DNA of 64,000 nucleotides from contig BCJX01000016.1 of the NCBI GenBank assembly GCA_001600415.1, positions 870,646 to 934,645 of the forward strand, read 5' to 3'. The notes below the pieces were generated by a model. It was not told where the DNA came from and made no database searches. It saw nothing but the letters and a program-made list of their open reading frames with translations. Numbering within the stretch: position 1 is the first letter of the stretch; every line of letters starts with the position of its first letter. The DNA comes from Pascua guehoae (taxonomy: Eukaryota > Basidiomycota > Tremellomycetes > Trichosporonales > Trichosporonaceae). Shown here one piece after another: positions 1-10,148 of this stretch. The position numbers and the translations under genes are program-made.

Positions 1-823
1 ATAAAAGTAGATGGAAAACATTCGCTTTCCGCCCACCCTTTTCGCCACTTGACACCAGAGGGGGTCTTGAGCATCATTTCGACGACCGGAAATCTTTCTC
101 CAACACATTCCCATAATGCCACTGATCTTGCGGCCAGTTGAATCTAGGCTGTGGGTAATCTCCTCTGAAAGTCAGTTCCCAAAAAGAGCGGTGAGTGCTT
201 ACCGAACCGTAGATTGTCTATTTGTTCACCTCCCATGATGATACTGTCCGTGGCAGAGAAACCCCAGCTGTCTTCCTCGTCAACGAAGGGGTGAAGGTTG
301 ATGTTATTCGGAACCCGATGAGACGTGTACCGGTCTCCAGACAGAGCCGGGTCGTATAGGCTGTCGCGGTCCGTCGGGACTTGGTATGCGACAGTTTGTT
401 TGCACTTCTTGTATGCGGTACCTGGGAGGTTGATTTTGGGTTGGCTTGGGTCCGTTTGATCGCGGCTGGCGAAAACGCAGTCGTGTCGGAATAAAAGGAG
501 GTGAATAGAACCGGTGTCGACGACCACATTGAACGGATTGGGGTGGCCTTTGACATGTATCTTGGCGGTGAGGCAGCCCGTATCTGGGAGGTGTAGACTA
601 CAATGAGAACAGCACTCATATTCTGTACTCACTCAGCCAAGGGCCTGGTGCCATTCTTTCGCTGTGTAGAATGAAGCAATCCTTTTGAAGTGAGACCACC
701 CCCCACGTCTGTGAGGGTTAAAGGAAGAGTTACGTGAGGCGGCTTGGTGTTCTGTTTGCGGAAAGGCATATCGAGGGGATGTGATGGCGCATGAAAAGAT
801 GAACCCTCGTTTATGTATGGCAT
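1..823 (-). CDS. Pepsin-type (A1) aspartyl protease, 3' part cut by window start
   Basis: Likely an aspartic endopeptidase. After removing two introns (598-632, 35 nt, GTGAGT..TAG; and about 38 nt near 158-195) one frame is continuous. It contains FNVVVDTGS (first catalytic Asp with the DTGS signature), then after the second intron SGIMGMC, which resembles the conserved (D)GIxGLG strand of A1 proteases. The second catalytic Asp motif lies beyond base 1. The first ATG (823) gives MPYINEGSS with no signal peptide, although most family members are secreted, so an upstream exon may be missing. Expected glycines after the DTG loop are replaced (DTGSIHLLLF, normally DTGSSxLWV). Family assignment is fairly safe; the N-terminus is not. 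Confidence 0.7.
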
Positions 824-1441
824 GGGGGTGGTGGATGTGCCGCGTAATATCCTACATGGGTCATATGGGGAGCAAGCAGTGGCAGCTTACAGCTTACCGC
901 CTTCTGAAACCTGACAACCGGTGTTTGTCCACGACGGAACACGCGAGGTGATACCTTGATGCACTCCTTTGCCCTTATCTCCCCACTTCAGTATCGTTTC
1001 TTCTCCGCGTTCCAGTTGATGGGGTCATGTTTCACGGTATTCAAGCTGGGTTAACCTGTACGGATTGTTAGGAGGGGGGCCGGGGGCGCAGGGTCACATA
1101 TGTACGGGACTAGTGGTACGTTTTGCCAGTCGCCCACCGGGAGGCGACTGGCTTTGGTTGTAAAAGGTAGTGAGGGAGGGGCCCCAGGGGCCCCCCCCCC
1201 CCGGTCAAAACGTTTCGTCTCCTGTCTCCCTTGTGTTTTGCGTCACCCTTGCTTGTGTTTCACAATTAATCACGTGATCCACTCCGCCCATACCCCTCCC
1301 ACTCTCTGCCTGGTCGCGACTCCGCAGTATCCACCCATCCATCCTTCTCCCTCTTGTCCATCTATCACTCGCTGCGACAACCCACAAGTCCTTCCCATCC
1401 AACTACCTGCACGCTAGGCAACCTTCACAGCAGTCAACACC
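824..1441. other. Intergenic region between protease and F-box gene
   Basis: No coding potential seen. It holds one copy of the hairpin/G-tract repeat (1105-1204) and the presumed divergent promoters of the protease (-) and F-box (+) genes. A CCATCCATCC-type pyrimidine-rich tract precedes the F-box ATG. Confidence 0.5.
1105..1204 (+). repeat. Hairpin/G-tract element copy 1 (subtype A)
   Basis: It starts GGGACTAGT, has the hairpin CCAGTCGCC / GGCGACTGG around a CACCGGGA loop, then the tail GTGAGGGAGGGGCCCCAGG and a C homopolymer. The same layout recurs at 40031 and 44158. Here the stem carries an A-T pair where other copies have C-G or T-A. Confidence 0.8.
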
Positions 1442-3322
1442 ATGTCTCTGCTGTCATTGCCCGAACACGTACGGTCTACACCAACATGGCTTTGCTAACT
1501 GTACCAGCTCCATGCTCAGATTCTAACTGCGATTGGGCTCGACGACATAGCACAGCTGGTGTCAATGGCACAGACGTGCAAGTCATTCCACCACCTTATT
1601 TATGTGAGCATCTTTGGATGGTGCGTTCCACCTTCTGACGCCGTCGCACAGCACCAGCAAAGTGTCTGGAAAGCACTGCACCTCGCTCATTACGATGACC
1701 CGCGCCTCGCGTGCGCATTCCCCCACTCGCGCTCTGAGATTGACTGGCGCAAACGAGTTGTCGACCGGCACCGTGTCCTCAGGCTGTTCCAGAACCCCAC
1801 ACAGTTTCTGGGCTTCGACATGGACGAAAACGTGAGGTACCATTGGACAAGGAGAGTGTGCTTACCACCAGCGCGAATGGGCACCGGTCGTTTTTCCAAC
1901 ACTCCTCGACATGTACTACGACCTGCCTCCTCTTGGGACACCGTCTCTCAACGTTCCCATACTGGAACGTATAGCCGACCAGGAAGAGTACGTGTGGATG
2001 AACAAGTGTTTCCTAAGCTGTAAGAGTACAGACAGGCAGCTGTATGAGATGGCGCACCAGCTGCAAGTCGCTCTTTGGTACAAGGAGGAGCTTAGTGCCC
2101 GGGGGCGCAGCGTTCTGCATGCCTGGAAAGGCTATTTCAAGGTTGTGAGACGACAATCACGTAACGAAGACACTTGGGGCAAGAGTGATACGGATTGGGA
2201 AGATATTGCTTGTCCAGTAGCATTTGTGAGTCTCAACGAGGTGCCCCCGGGGGGGGGGGGGGGAGGAGGAGTTGCATGTGCAGCGTCTCCCACAGACGTT
2301 TGTACCTTTGGGTCGCCGCTGGAGGCTTTGTCCCAACTCCCGTGACTAGCCCCCTTCGCCTGTCGCCACCAGGAGGCGACGGGCTGCAGGTGGTGTGTCG
2401 CCTACGGAGGCTACAGAGAGACCTTGCCCCCTTGGTGAGGGAGGGGCCGCCTCCTCCCGTTGCCCCATTCTTGACTAACCGGACAGTCCCATCCCAGGAT
2501 TAGCGGGGCCGACACCAATATTTTGAGCGCCCTACAGGTGGACGAGCCCATTCCTGAACCCGAAAGTCGCTTTGCTCGTGGACTTGGCATCCTGGGCGCG
2601 GCGCGTCCGATTGCCAGTCACATGGTTTGGGACTGGGGCAATGTCACCGGCCCCTGGTACGTGCTTCGGACAAACCCAGCCGATGCGGTCGACGCAGTGA
2701 ATGGGCGCAAGTCTATGAAATTCATTGGCCTCCGTCGCGAGCAGGATCCCGTGCGGTTTGCACTGGTACCTGTGGTCGACTCGGACGCTATTGTCGCCGC
2801 ATACAGCGCACAGTTTGAAGGCACGACTCCCTCTGCCCACGACATCACGTCACCGAATTCGATTCTGCCCCGGGCATCGCTCGTTGCCGACCCACCCTTA
2901 CCCGCGATTTACTTTTATGGCCTCGAAAACCCGCCATCCTCTTCGCCATCTTCTGCAAATTCGTCCCACTTTATCTCTGGCGTCGTACATTTTACACGTG
3001 ACGACCCTCCCGAGGTTCGGTGGGACGTCGTTATCGAGTCACGCCGAGAGGAAACCCTCTTGCGTTTCCAGGGCGTGCAGCCAGGCGGTCGTGGGGGTAA
3101 CAGAGGAGTCGTCGGGGTATGTACTCAACCTGTTCAACATCGCTTGTCTCTGACCCATACGTGCAGGTGTACAAGCTATACGAGCTGTACGGACAAGCGT
3201 CATCACCACGAGCACCGAGGAGACGCAACCCAACCTTTGGAGGAGCAGTGCACGGCGGTATGCCGGAACCCTTTTTGGATGGGATTCTTCGTCTCATTAA
3301 GGTTCCGACTGAGACCGCGTAA
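1442..3322 (+). CDS. F-box domain protein (480 aa, six exons)
   Basis: Exons 1442-1468, 1508-1603, 1652-1831, 1872-2225, 2487-3116 and 3167-3322 join in phase to 481 codons. The N-terminus reads LSLPEHV, then LHAQILTAIGLDDIAQL and CKSFHHLIY followed by SVWKAL. This is the F-box pattern (LP.., L..L...V.C..., W), so a substrate adaptor of an SCF ubiquitin ligase is likely. The remaining 430 residues (for example GLGILGAARPIASHMVWDWG) show no recognisable repeat such as WD40 or LRR, so the substrate is unknown. Four introns are 39-50 nt. The fourth is 261 nt and carries a hairpin/G-tract element; its acceptor is placed by a good branch point (TGACTAAC) and frame. Confidence 0.82.
2243..2459 (+). 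repeat. G-run plus hairpin/G-tract element copy 2 (subtype B), inside an F-box gene intron
   Basis: A CCCCC(G)n run begins at 2243. The hairpin CCTGTCGCC / GGCGACGGG lies at about 2359-2384 (one T opposite G, allowed in RNA), followed by GTCGCCTACGGAGGCTAC, AGAGAGACCTTGCCCCC and TTGGTGAGGGAGGGGCC. It lies wholly within intron 2226-2486, in the same orientation as the gene. Confidence 0.85.
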
Positions 3323-3585
3323 CTGCTGTAGGTACTCGAGCCTCGCACGTACACACGAGCCACTGTCGCTCACTACAACAGTGAAGAGGAACGCCATTGA
3401 CTGCACCACGGTCACGCGTTCAGCCATTACATCACTTTCCTATGTACAGAGTGTCCATTTGCACAAGCGCCGCTCATCATTCGTTATCCTTCTTCATCAG
3501 CGAGTGTCCATCGACCAGTCGCAATAGTATTACAATTGTCCTTGTGTGGCGAGCGATTCGGGGCGTCTTGAGGGTCCAGACGCTA

Positions 3586-4279
3586 CTAGACCTGCGTCGT
3601 CGTCCACTGTTGGTTCGTGTTGCCGGGGAAGCACTGCCAGTACTGCGGCACGTTGCCCGCGTTGAGGTTGCCGTTGGTATTGTCGAGGCAGTAGACTAGT
3701 GTAAGTGAGTAGTTCCCTTCGCCCGTCGCCTCCTGGAGGCGACGGGCTTCGGTCGGTGTGTGTACTCACAGTCGACGTTGGCCGGGGGAAGTTCACCGTC
3801 TTTGCCAGTGGTCTGGAAAACACCGTCGTGGCGATTCCACACAGACATGCCGGGGCTCAGGTCTGCCCCACAAGGCAGGGTCTGCATGGGTTTACCGTTG
3901 CCGGGGAACCATCCGCGGAGCTCGTCTTGTGGTCAGAAAGGCACCATAGCGAAATGACTCACTGAGACCACCAAAGACACAGTAAGAGGTGTCGGACGCC
4001 ATCTGGACATGGGTCATGCCCTCGCCGACGAACCAGTTCTGGAGCACGTTGCCCGAGCTGCATGGCTGCCTGCACAGTTAGCAGAGTGCGACAGTAGTGG
4101 AAGACTCACAGGGTAACCGAGACACGGTTCTTGTAGTTGGTCGCTGCCGTGAGGCACATACACTCGTTGCCTTGGGGGTGAATCTGGACCTTGACAGGGG
4201 CACGCTTGTCGAGGTCGACAGGGGAGGCGGTGGCAGCCGCCGCGAGGAGAGTGAAGATGACGGTGGGAGCAACGAGCAT
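3586..4279 (-). CDS. Secreted ricin B-type (beta-trefoil) lectin-like protein, about 180 aa
   Basis: The ATG at 4279 opens a signal peptide (MLVAPTVIFTLLAAAATAS) followed by a KR that could be a Kex2-type site. Four exons joined by 36-74 nt introns give a Cys-rich chain with CMCLTAATN, LQPCSSGN, YCLDNTNGN and the terminal QQW. These CLD..G and QxW motifs characterise ricin-B/carbohydrate-binding trefoils. No catalytic A-chain or protease domain is present, so extracellular sugar binding is the likely role. The last intron (3696-3769) is almost entirely a hairpin element. Paralogous in type, but not closely, to the lectin at 21774-22343. Confidence 0.75.
3715..3760 (+). repeat. Hairpin/G-tract element copy 3 (hairpin only), in a lectin gene intron
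   Basis: A perfect palindrome: CCCGTCGCC / GGCGACGGG with a short TCCTGGA centre, then GGCTTCGGTCGGTGTGTG. Lies in the 74-nt intron 3696-3769, antisense to the gene; the second hairpin and tail are missing. Confidence 0.8.
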
Positions 4280-5471
4280 GTTGGTGGCAAAGGAGGTAGA
4301 GAGTGAAGACGAGTGAGGAAGGGTGAAGAGTGGTTGTGAAGAGGGTGATGAGGTTGTGTCTATACTTGTACTGTGTGGTCGTGTCATGTGTGTAACTCTA
4401 GTTGCTAGCGCTCCGACCGAAGGTAGCCAAAGCTGTGCTCGACGAAGCTTCCTACCTACTGTGTCTCGCACTGATGGCTGCGCTCGCTTCTCTCGGTGCG
4501 CTCGGAAATCCAAAAATGATCCCATCGCGAGCGAACATTCCTGCTTTGCTAGCTGTTTGTAGGTTCCGATTCTGTGGTTTCTGTGGCTCGAGCGCAACGC
4601 TGCCAAGAAGTGTTTCTATTCTCGGACCTGGCCATGGGGCACGCGACAATCTCTAGATCTGCACGCACAGACCTGCGGGGGCCCGCGAGTCAGTGTTCTC
4701 CTCGAGCCCTGAGGTGCCGTGGCCCGTGCGCAGAACTGAGCGGCGCACGGGCCCACAAAATGCCGACCGACCGCATCGTGACCGAATCTATGCATTGACG
4801 GTCAGCCATGGGGTGCGTGGGGGGGTTGCAATGGGTGGCAAGAGAGTAGCAACGTAGCAAATCACTTGTGGTCATCGCGGCCTGTCACTCCCTCTCGTTG
4901 CCTATCCGCGTAGGCGTGCAGTCAGTTATCGATAACCTCTAATCTGGCAATTGCGCCCTTTCGCCCGCCTATTTCAGTAGTATTAACCCAATCATGTCTT
5001 GGCGCCCGTCTTGCACGTGGCATTTGTGCCTAAAAATAAGCCGATATGTGTCAGGCACGGCCTCGACCCCCTGGACCGTTTAACACCGATGTCAAAAGGC
5101 CTTGCACCCGCAGATGACCCGCAGACAAGCAACCACGCAAGCCAAGCAATCGCTCAGCCGCAACCAATTGCAACAAACCCATCCCACCGATGCCCGCCTT
5201 GCAAGTGGGTAAGCGTGGTAAGCGGGTGTCACAAGGCGTTCTGGGCCTCAAGCCACACTGCCGTCAGCCCCGCGTGCCCCGCACCGTCGGACTTTGGATA
5301 GGACCGCTTCTCCTCCGCAGCCCACGACTCCCAACACCCCTTCTACACCCACAGGTTGCCAACCAGTCACGCAAACTGATCGATGAGACAGGCGTTTTCT
5401 GCGATGCAGCTACAGGTGGTGGGCGTCTTGGGCATCTCACAACTTCTCACTCACTCATCTCCAAGCTCATC
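4280..5471. other. Intergenic region, divergent promoters
   Basis: No supported gene. It separates the lectin (-) from the secreted protein (+). Several short open frames here have no protein-like composition. A pyrimidine-rich, CTCATC-containing stretch precedes the downstream ATG at 5472. Confidence 0.45.
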
Positions 5472-6976
5472 ATGCTCGTCTCTGTCCTCACCACTGTCAT
5501 CGCCTTTGCGAGCACCGTGCTCGCCGCAGGGCCCACTTTTATGAATACGACTACTGCGGGAAGCAAGATCACCTGGCCTACCGCAAACTCTACCAGTATG
5601 TTATCATGTCGTTTTCATTTCCCCGGGCCTGCGGGTGTCGCATGTCGCGTACAGCAGCCGTAGATAACGGCTCCATCGCTCGCCGCACTATCGCGGACAG
5701 TCATTGGCGAGCCTCTTGGGCCGTCCGTGCACGCGCAGACCCAATCGCACACGTCCAAGATGCTGACACGACCAGTTCCGCTCAACGGTACCGTCTACGT
5801 CCAGTGGGAATGGAAGGAAGAGACGTCGCCGTCCCTTATGCTTCTCCTCATCAACGCCAACAAGACCATCTTCCATCCTGCCGGCCATGCTCCTGCCGGT
5901 TTCGGCATGTCAGGTGTGGGTCTTTACGACCTCAACAAGAGTGCGTCAACAAAACAAACCTCCTCCACCCGTCAGCTTGTTACTTCCCCACGGGGATGAA
6001 ACAGACCAACAGCTCTGTCGCTTCTTTTGAGGGTCCGACCAGACCCTGGCACATGCACGTCCCCTAGTCCATGCAGGGAACCAGACCTGTACAACACTGC
6101 GTCGAACAGTGACCCTCAGCCGTGTCGCGTCCTGTTTCTTGGTTGGAACAAACAGCTCGCTGTCCAAGCTACAGATCGTCAGCTAACATCCAGACGCGGT
6201 AGCCAATGCGACGAACACTACGTTTGGCCCGCTCAAGAGCGCCGGTGACGAGTCTATCAAGCCTGGAGCGGGATACCACATTGTTCTCCGCTGGGAAAAC
6301 AGTGAGTCTGCACAGGTAGCGAGCATGGGGTGTGGAGGTTGAGTGCGCCGTCCACTCTTCGAACAAGCCTGTCTTCACCCAGGAAGAGCGAAGGCGGCCA
6401 TCTCAACACTACATCGACCCTTCAGAAGTTATGCCTCGCACTGGAAGACGGGTGCCTCTGGGGGTGACGGCCTCAAAAGCAAGCGTGCAGGGTGCCTTTT
6501 TTTCTGTGGCCGCCATCTTGGGATGGGAGCATTCCCATCCCCCTGTTCCAAGGCGCTGTCGCGTGTGATTCTAGCCACTGTCCAAACTGCCAACCCTCTT
6601 TCACGCGAGGTGTAAAACCTAGAGCAGGCAGGGCGTACCTCTTTTCAACGTTCTGCTTCATTGTTACCGTCTGGCCACCCCTTCTTCGATTCATCCAACT
6701 GCAGTGACAAGACTTGCACTGCTGCGGATGATTCAACATAACCGCCAGCTAGAAGCTACGGGCTAACATTCTCCAGCTGGCGAGGACAAGGCAGCGAGCC
6801 CCTACAACTTCCTCCAGAGCGAGGGCTTCAGTGTGAGCGCAGCGGCCCCCGACAACCTCCCGGACGGTGTCAAGTCGTACAACGCGCCCAAGGCCCCCGC
6901 TAGTGGTGCTGTTGGTAGTGCGGGGATTGCTGCTGGCGCGGTCCTTGCGGCTGTCGGTGCGGCATGTCTCCTCTAA
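5472..6976 (+). CDS. Secreted, GPI-anchor-like protein of unknown function
   Basis: It begins MLVSVLTTVIAFASTVLAA, a clear signal peptide, continues TAGSKITWPTANST, and ends in a hydrophobic tail after a Ser/Gly/Ala stretch (SGAVGSAG..AAGAVLAAVGAACLL, stop at 6976). This is typical of fungal GPI-anchored wall proteins. Exons recognised by frame and splice sites: 5472 to about 5597, from about 5700 (IGEPLGPSVHA..VQWEWKEE..LYDLNK), about 6192 (AVANATNTTFGPLKSAG..YHIVLRWEN), an uncertain middle exon near 6390-6480, and 6780-6976. The KITWPTANST start loosely recalls the Kre9/Knh1 N-terminal fold, but I do not claim that family. Introns are longer than usual (about 100-250 nt), and the exon near 6.4 kb is unresolved. 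Confidence 0.6.
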
Positions 6977-7839
6977 GTGTGGGTAATGTACAAAACGATG
7001 GCTCCACCGTGCGTAGCTTCCATTGTACAGTAGGCCCGTTCGGAGTCCAACCAACAACGAGGCCTTGCGGCGTGCAACGAAGACGAAGTTGTGACATGAA
7101 CGATAGAGAAACTACGCGCGAAACGGCAAGCGCATGGCAGTCTGTGCAGCCGCCCGTGCAGGCGGCATCTACTGATTTGGTCAAGTTGAGCGTCCCACTG
7201 ACCCAACAGGTCGGAGTTTGCTGTCAACTTCTCACTTACCTTCACTCACCCTCACCCACCATCACTCACCATCCCTCACAACTCCCATCCAGCTCAAATA
7301 CACAAGTGATGGTCGATCCATGACCCAACGACACCATCACGTTACCCGCGTTCATGACCCCACTCTCCTTCAGCACGCCGCCCTGGCCAGCGCGTGAGAC
7401 GCCGTCTTCCGCGTCTTCCCGGTCCTCGTCGTGCACAGCCAGTACACAGTCGGTTCCAAAGTTTTTGCCCTCTTCGATAGTGCGGCTTCTTGCAACCTAC
7501 TTACTCTAATACTCCGTACACTAGGCTCAGGAGCGAATGCGGTGTCTCGACCGGTCGAACCGATGGGCCACCACGAGAGGCGCGGCTCCTGGACCTTTCA
7601 ATCACAGAGTGACTCTAATACCAACTCGTGCATTTACTCTCTATCCTGGGTTCTTAAGAACCAAAGCCTCCAACTATAACTCTATGTTGCAGTCACCTAC
7701 GACCACGGTAAACGTTTTAATATGGGCAGGTATCGCCCCGCCAGTACCAAAAACAAAGCCCTGCACTGAACAGCAATCTCTTCTCCTCATTGATTGCTAC
7801 TTTCTCGCTCCTTCCGAAACTAGCAGTTTGGTCGAGATT
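6977..7839. other. Intergenic region between two converging genes
   Basis: No gene supported. It contains a CTCACC-rich stretch at about 7230-7280 (TCACTCACCCTCACCCACC-like imperfect repeats). Likely 3' flanks of the genes on either side. Confidence 0.4.
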
Positions 7840-9047
7840 CTAGAGGCGGCGCGGTTCCTTCTTGCTGCCGGTCTCGCTGCTGTCCGTAGAGTCCACCGAG
7901 TTGTTGTGGACGACGACGCTGGGACGGCGCATGCGCAGGTCGCGACCGGGGAGGCGGTCGAAGAGGGGCAGCTCGGGGGCGTCCCAGAACAGCACCATGG
8001 GGACACCGAGCAGGCATCCTCCAATGACTAGGCATGTTAGCGGTGGTACTCTTGGTGCAGGTGGCTGAACCACTCACTGTTGCCAATCAACGAGGGGATG
8101 AGCGATTGGCCAAGGTACTTTCCGACCGAGACGTCTGCGCCGTTGACCATGCCGATGGGGATGTAGTACATGTTGCTGGGGTGTAAGTGGTTGTAAAGTC
8201 TGACGGGTACACTAATACTCACACGATGACGTGCTCAAAGCCGAGGAAGACGAAGAGCATGGTCGGGAAGTGGATGGCGAGGATCTTTGAGTTGATCTCG
8301 CGCGCACCCATGCCGAGCCAGACGGCGGTGCACACTAACCTTGTCAGTATTCTTCAAATGCAAACACGTTAAAACTTACCGAGGAAGTTGCATCCGATGC
8401 CACGGAGGACGCAGTAGGCCCAGCCCTCGGACGTCTTGGACACTGCCACCGCTTTGGTGAAGGTAATCAGTGCCGGTGTGTTGTACAGCCCCGAGTAGTG
8501 TGCCATGAATGCAAGGTAGCACAGTGCGCCGGCGAGGTTACCCCAGAAGACGATGAACCAGTTGAGCGGAAGTTCCCACGCCTTGATGCGGCCACGGATA
8601 AGCGCCATTGGCATGAACACTGAAAGTTAGCAAAACGGCAGTGCGTTTTTCTTTCTTAAGAAATGGACTTACTGAGGTGCGCGGTGAGGAGTTCTTGGCC
8701 GGTCATGACGAGCATAAGCTGGTGATGGGTCAGTGAACGGACCCTATGAGAAAACTTCAACAAAGCCACTTACAAGGCCGACAGGGAAAAAGAAGGCAGC
8801 AAGAAGGTTGATCAACGCGGGGTAGTCTGTGCGGAGCGTGCCGGAACCACCCTGGATGAGCTGAACGAGCATGGCTCCAAAGCACAGCATCCAACCGGCC
8901 ATCCACGCCTTGAAGAATGAGATGTAGTATGGCTGCTTGGCCTTTTTCGCGCCATTGTCGACCATGGCTGGGGGCGTGAGTATTTTTTCCAAAAAGCGCC
9001 CTCTACGCACCGACAGTAACCTCCTGGGGGGTGAGAGCATCGATCAT
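7840..9047 (-). CDS. nitA: Formate/nitrite transporter (FNT family), nitrite uptake
   Basis: Reading from ATG 9047 with introns of about 40-80 nt removed gives MIDALTPQEVTV, then KKAKQPYYISFFKAWMAGW, LLMLVMTGQELLTAHLM, MALIRGRIKAWELPLNWF and WGNLAGAL, followed by MYYIPIGMVNGADVSV and GGCLLGVPMVLFW. TGxELxT, GRI and the N-W-x-x-x-x-G-N-x-x-G region are FNT channel hallmarks; about six transmembrane helices fit. The hydrophilic Ser-rich C-tail (SVDSTDSSETGSKKEPRRL) is cytosolic and could be modified. It diverges from nitrite reductase across about 1.1 kb, so nitrite rather than formate is the probable substrate, as for Aspergillus NitA. Possible GATA control from the shared promoter. Confidence 0.88.
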
Positions 9048-10148
9048 GGCGCGGAAAATATCAAAGGCGGTGGCTTGTAAGAATGCTCCGGTGAGCAGTT
9101 GGATGAGGGATGAAAATGCGTTCAACACACCTAGCCCGGTGCTTGAAATACTTTGGCGAGCTGCGATGCAGACGACCACCACGATACCAAGATAGCACCT
9201 CTATGAACTTGCTATCAGTGAACGCTATCTGCCACAAAACGATCACGAACGATTCTCTGTGGCGGCTGATGTGGCATTCTTGTGGCGGTTTGTTAGCGCG
9301 AAATCGTCATCGACCCGGGACATTCTCGGACGTCGTCTGAGCAGCAACTCGAGCGAGCTGCAAGAGCGCCACAGACGCGAGGGCAAATGGCTGGCCATGT
9401 GATGGTAACAGGTTCTATCTCGGACGGAGTCGGAGGCGGTTATGTCTCCCTCTGTCGGACATAACTGTACGTGGTCGGGTGACAAGTTGAGCTGATCGAG
9501 CGGAGCATCATGGTCCGCCCCCAGACGGCGCCCCGCCACTCTCCACATTCCCAATTACCGCTGGGTTGGTAGGGTTCCCGTGGTTGCATGGCTATGGAAA
9601 AGAACCGGCAGACCTGGATAAGGGCGTGCGTGGCTTCGAAAGTAGGGCCAGACGATTTTGGGACTACAATGATAAGGGCTGTTTTCGGTCGGGAGATAAG
9701 CTATCTTTTCAAAACTCCCGATCAGCCACCCCACCCACCAATTGCTCTCCTGTTCTGCCCAAACGCCACATCCATCAACCATGCTGTCGTGTGCATGCAG
9801 TGTCGGGGGTTGGCACGGCCTCGAACTCAGACGTGGATTAACAATGCTCCGGGGCGAGATGGTGACTCATGCCGCACAGTTAGTGCGCCATATCCCGCCC
9901 GACGCGCCCAACGGTGCGAGGCGTATATGGACCTCACGCGTTGTCTAGGCCCTATCACGGGACGCGGCAACACGAACAGACCCGGAGAGCCAACACGTTC
10001 TTGGCATCCGATGTTGAAGACATTCCGACCCACGTTCATTGGCTCCCATATGCATCTCGTCGAGCCGTTGCGAGTGTCGTGAACTTGTCATAACTAGCAG
10101 AGAGAGCTGGCTGAAAGGTTGGACATACTCTCCCCTCAACTTACTTTC
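9048..10148. promoter_or_regulatory. Bidirectional promoter of nitrite transporter and nitrite reductase
   Basis: An 1.1-kb non-coding stretch between divergently transcribed genes. It contains GATAAG at 9671-9676 and 9695-9700 with an opposite-strand AGATAG next to the second (GATAAGCTATCTT), and more TATC motifs near 9211-9230. Paired GATA sites within 30 bp are what AreA/Nit2-type nitrogen regulators prefer. I found no clear NirA-type CTCCGHGG site. Confidence 0.5.
9671..9708. promoter_or_regulatory. Clustered GATA-factor motifs
   Basis: Two GATAAG motifs 18 bp apart, the second immediately followed by the inverted core CTATCTT. About 440-480 bp upstream of the nitrite reductase ATG. Regulatory function is inferred from position and known biology of fungal nitrogen catabolite control. 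Confidence 0.45.

Noticed and set aside
9588..10082. 164-codon open frame between the nitrite genes
   Set aside because: Lies in the divergent promoter, has non-coding composition and no recognisable motif; ordinary GC-rich shadow frame.
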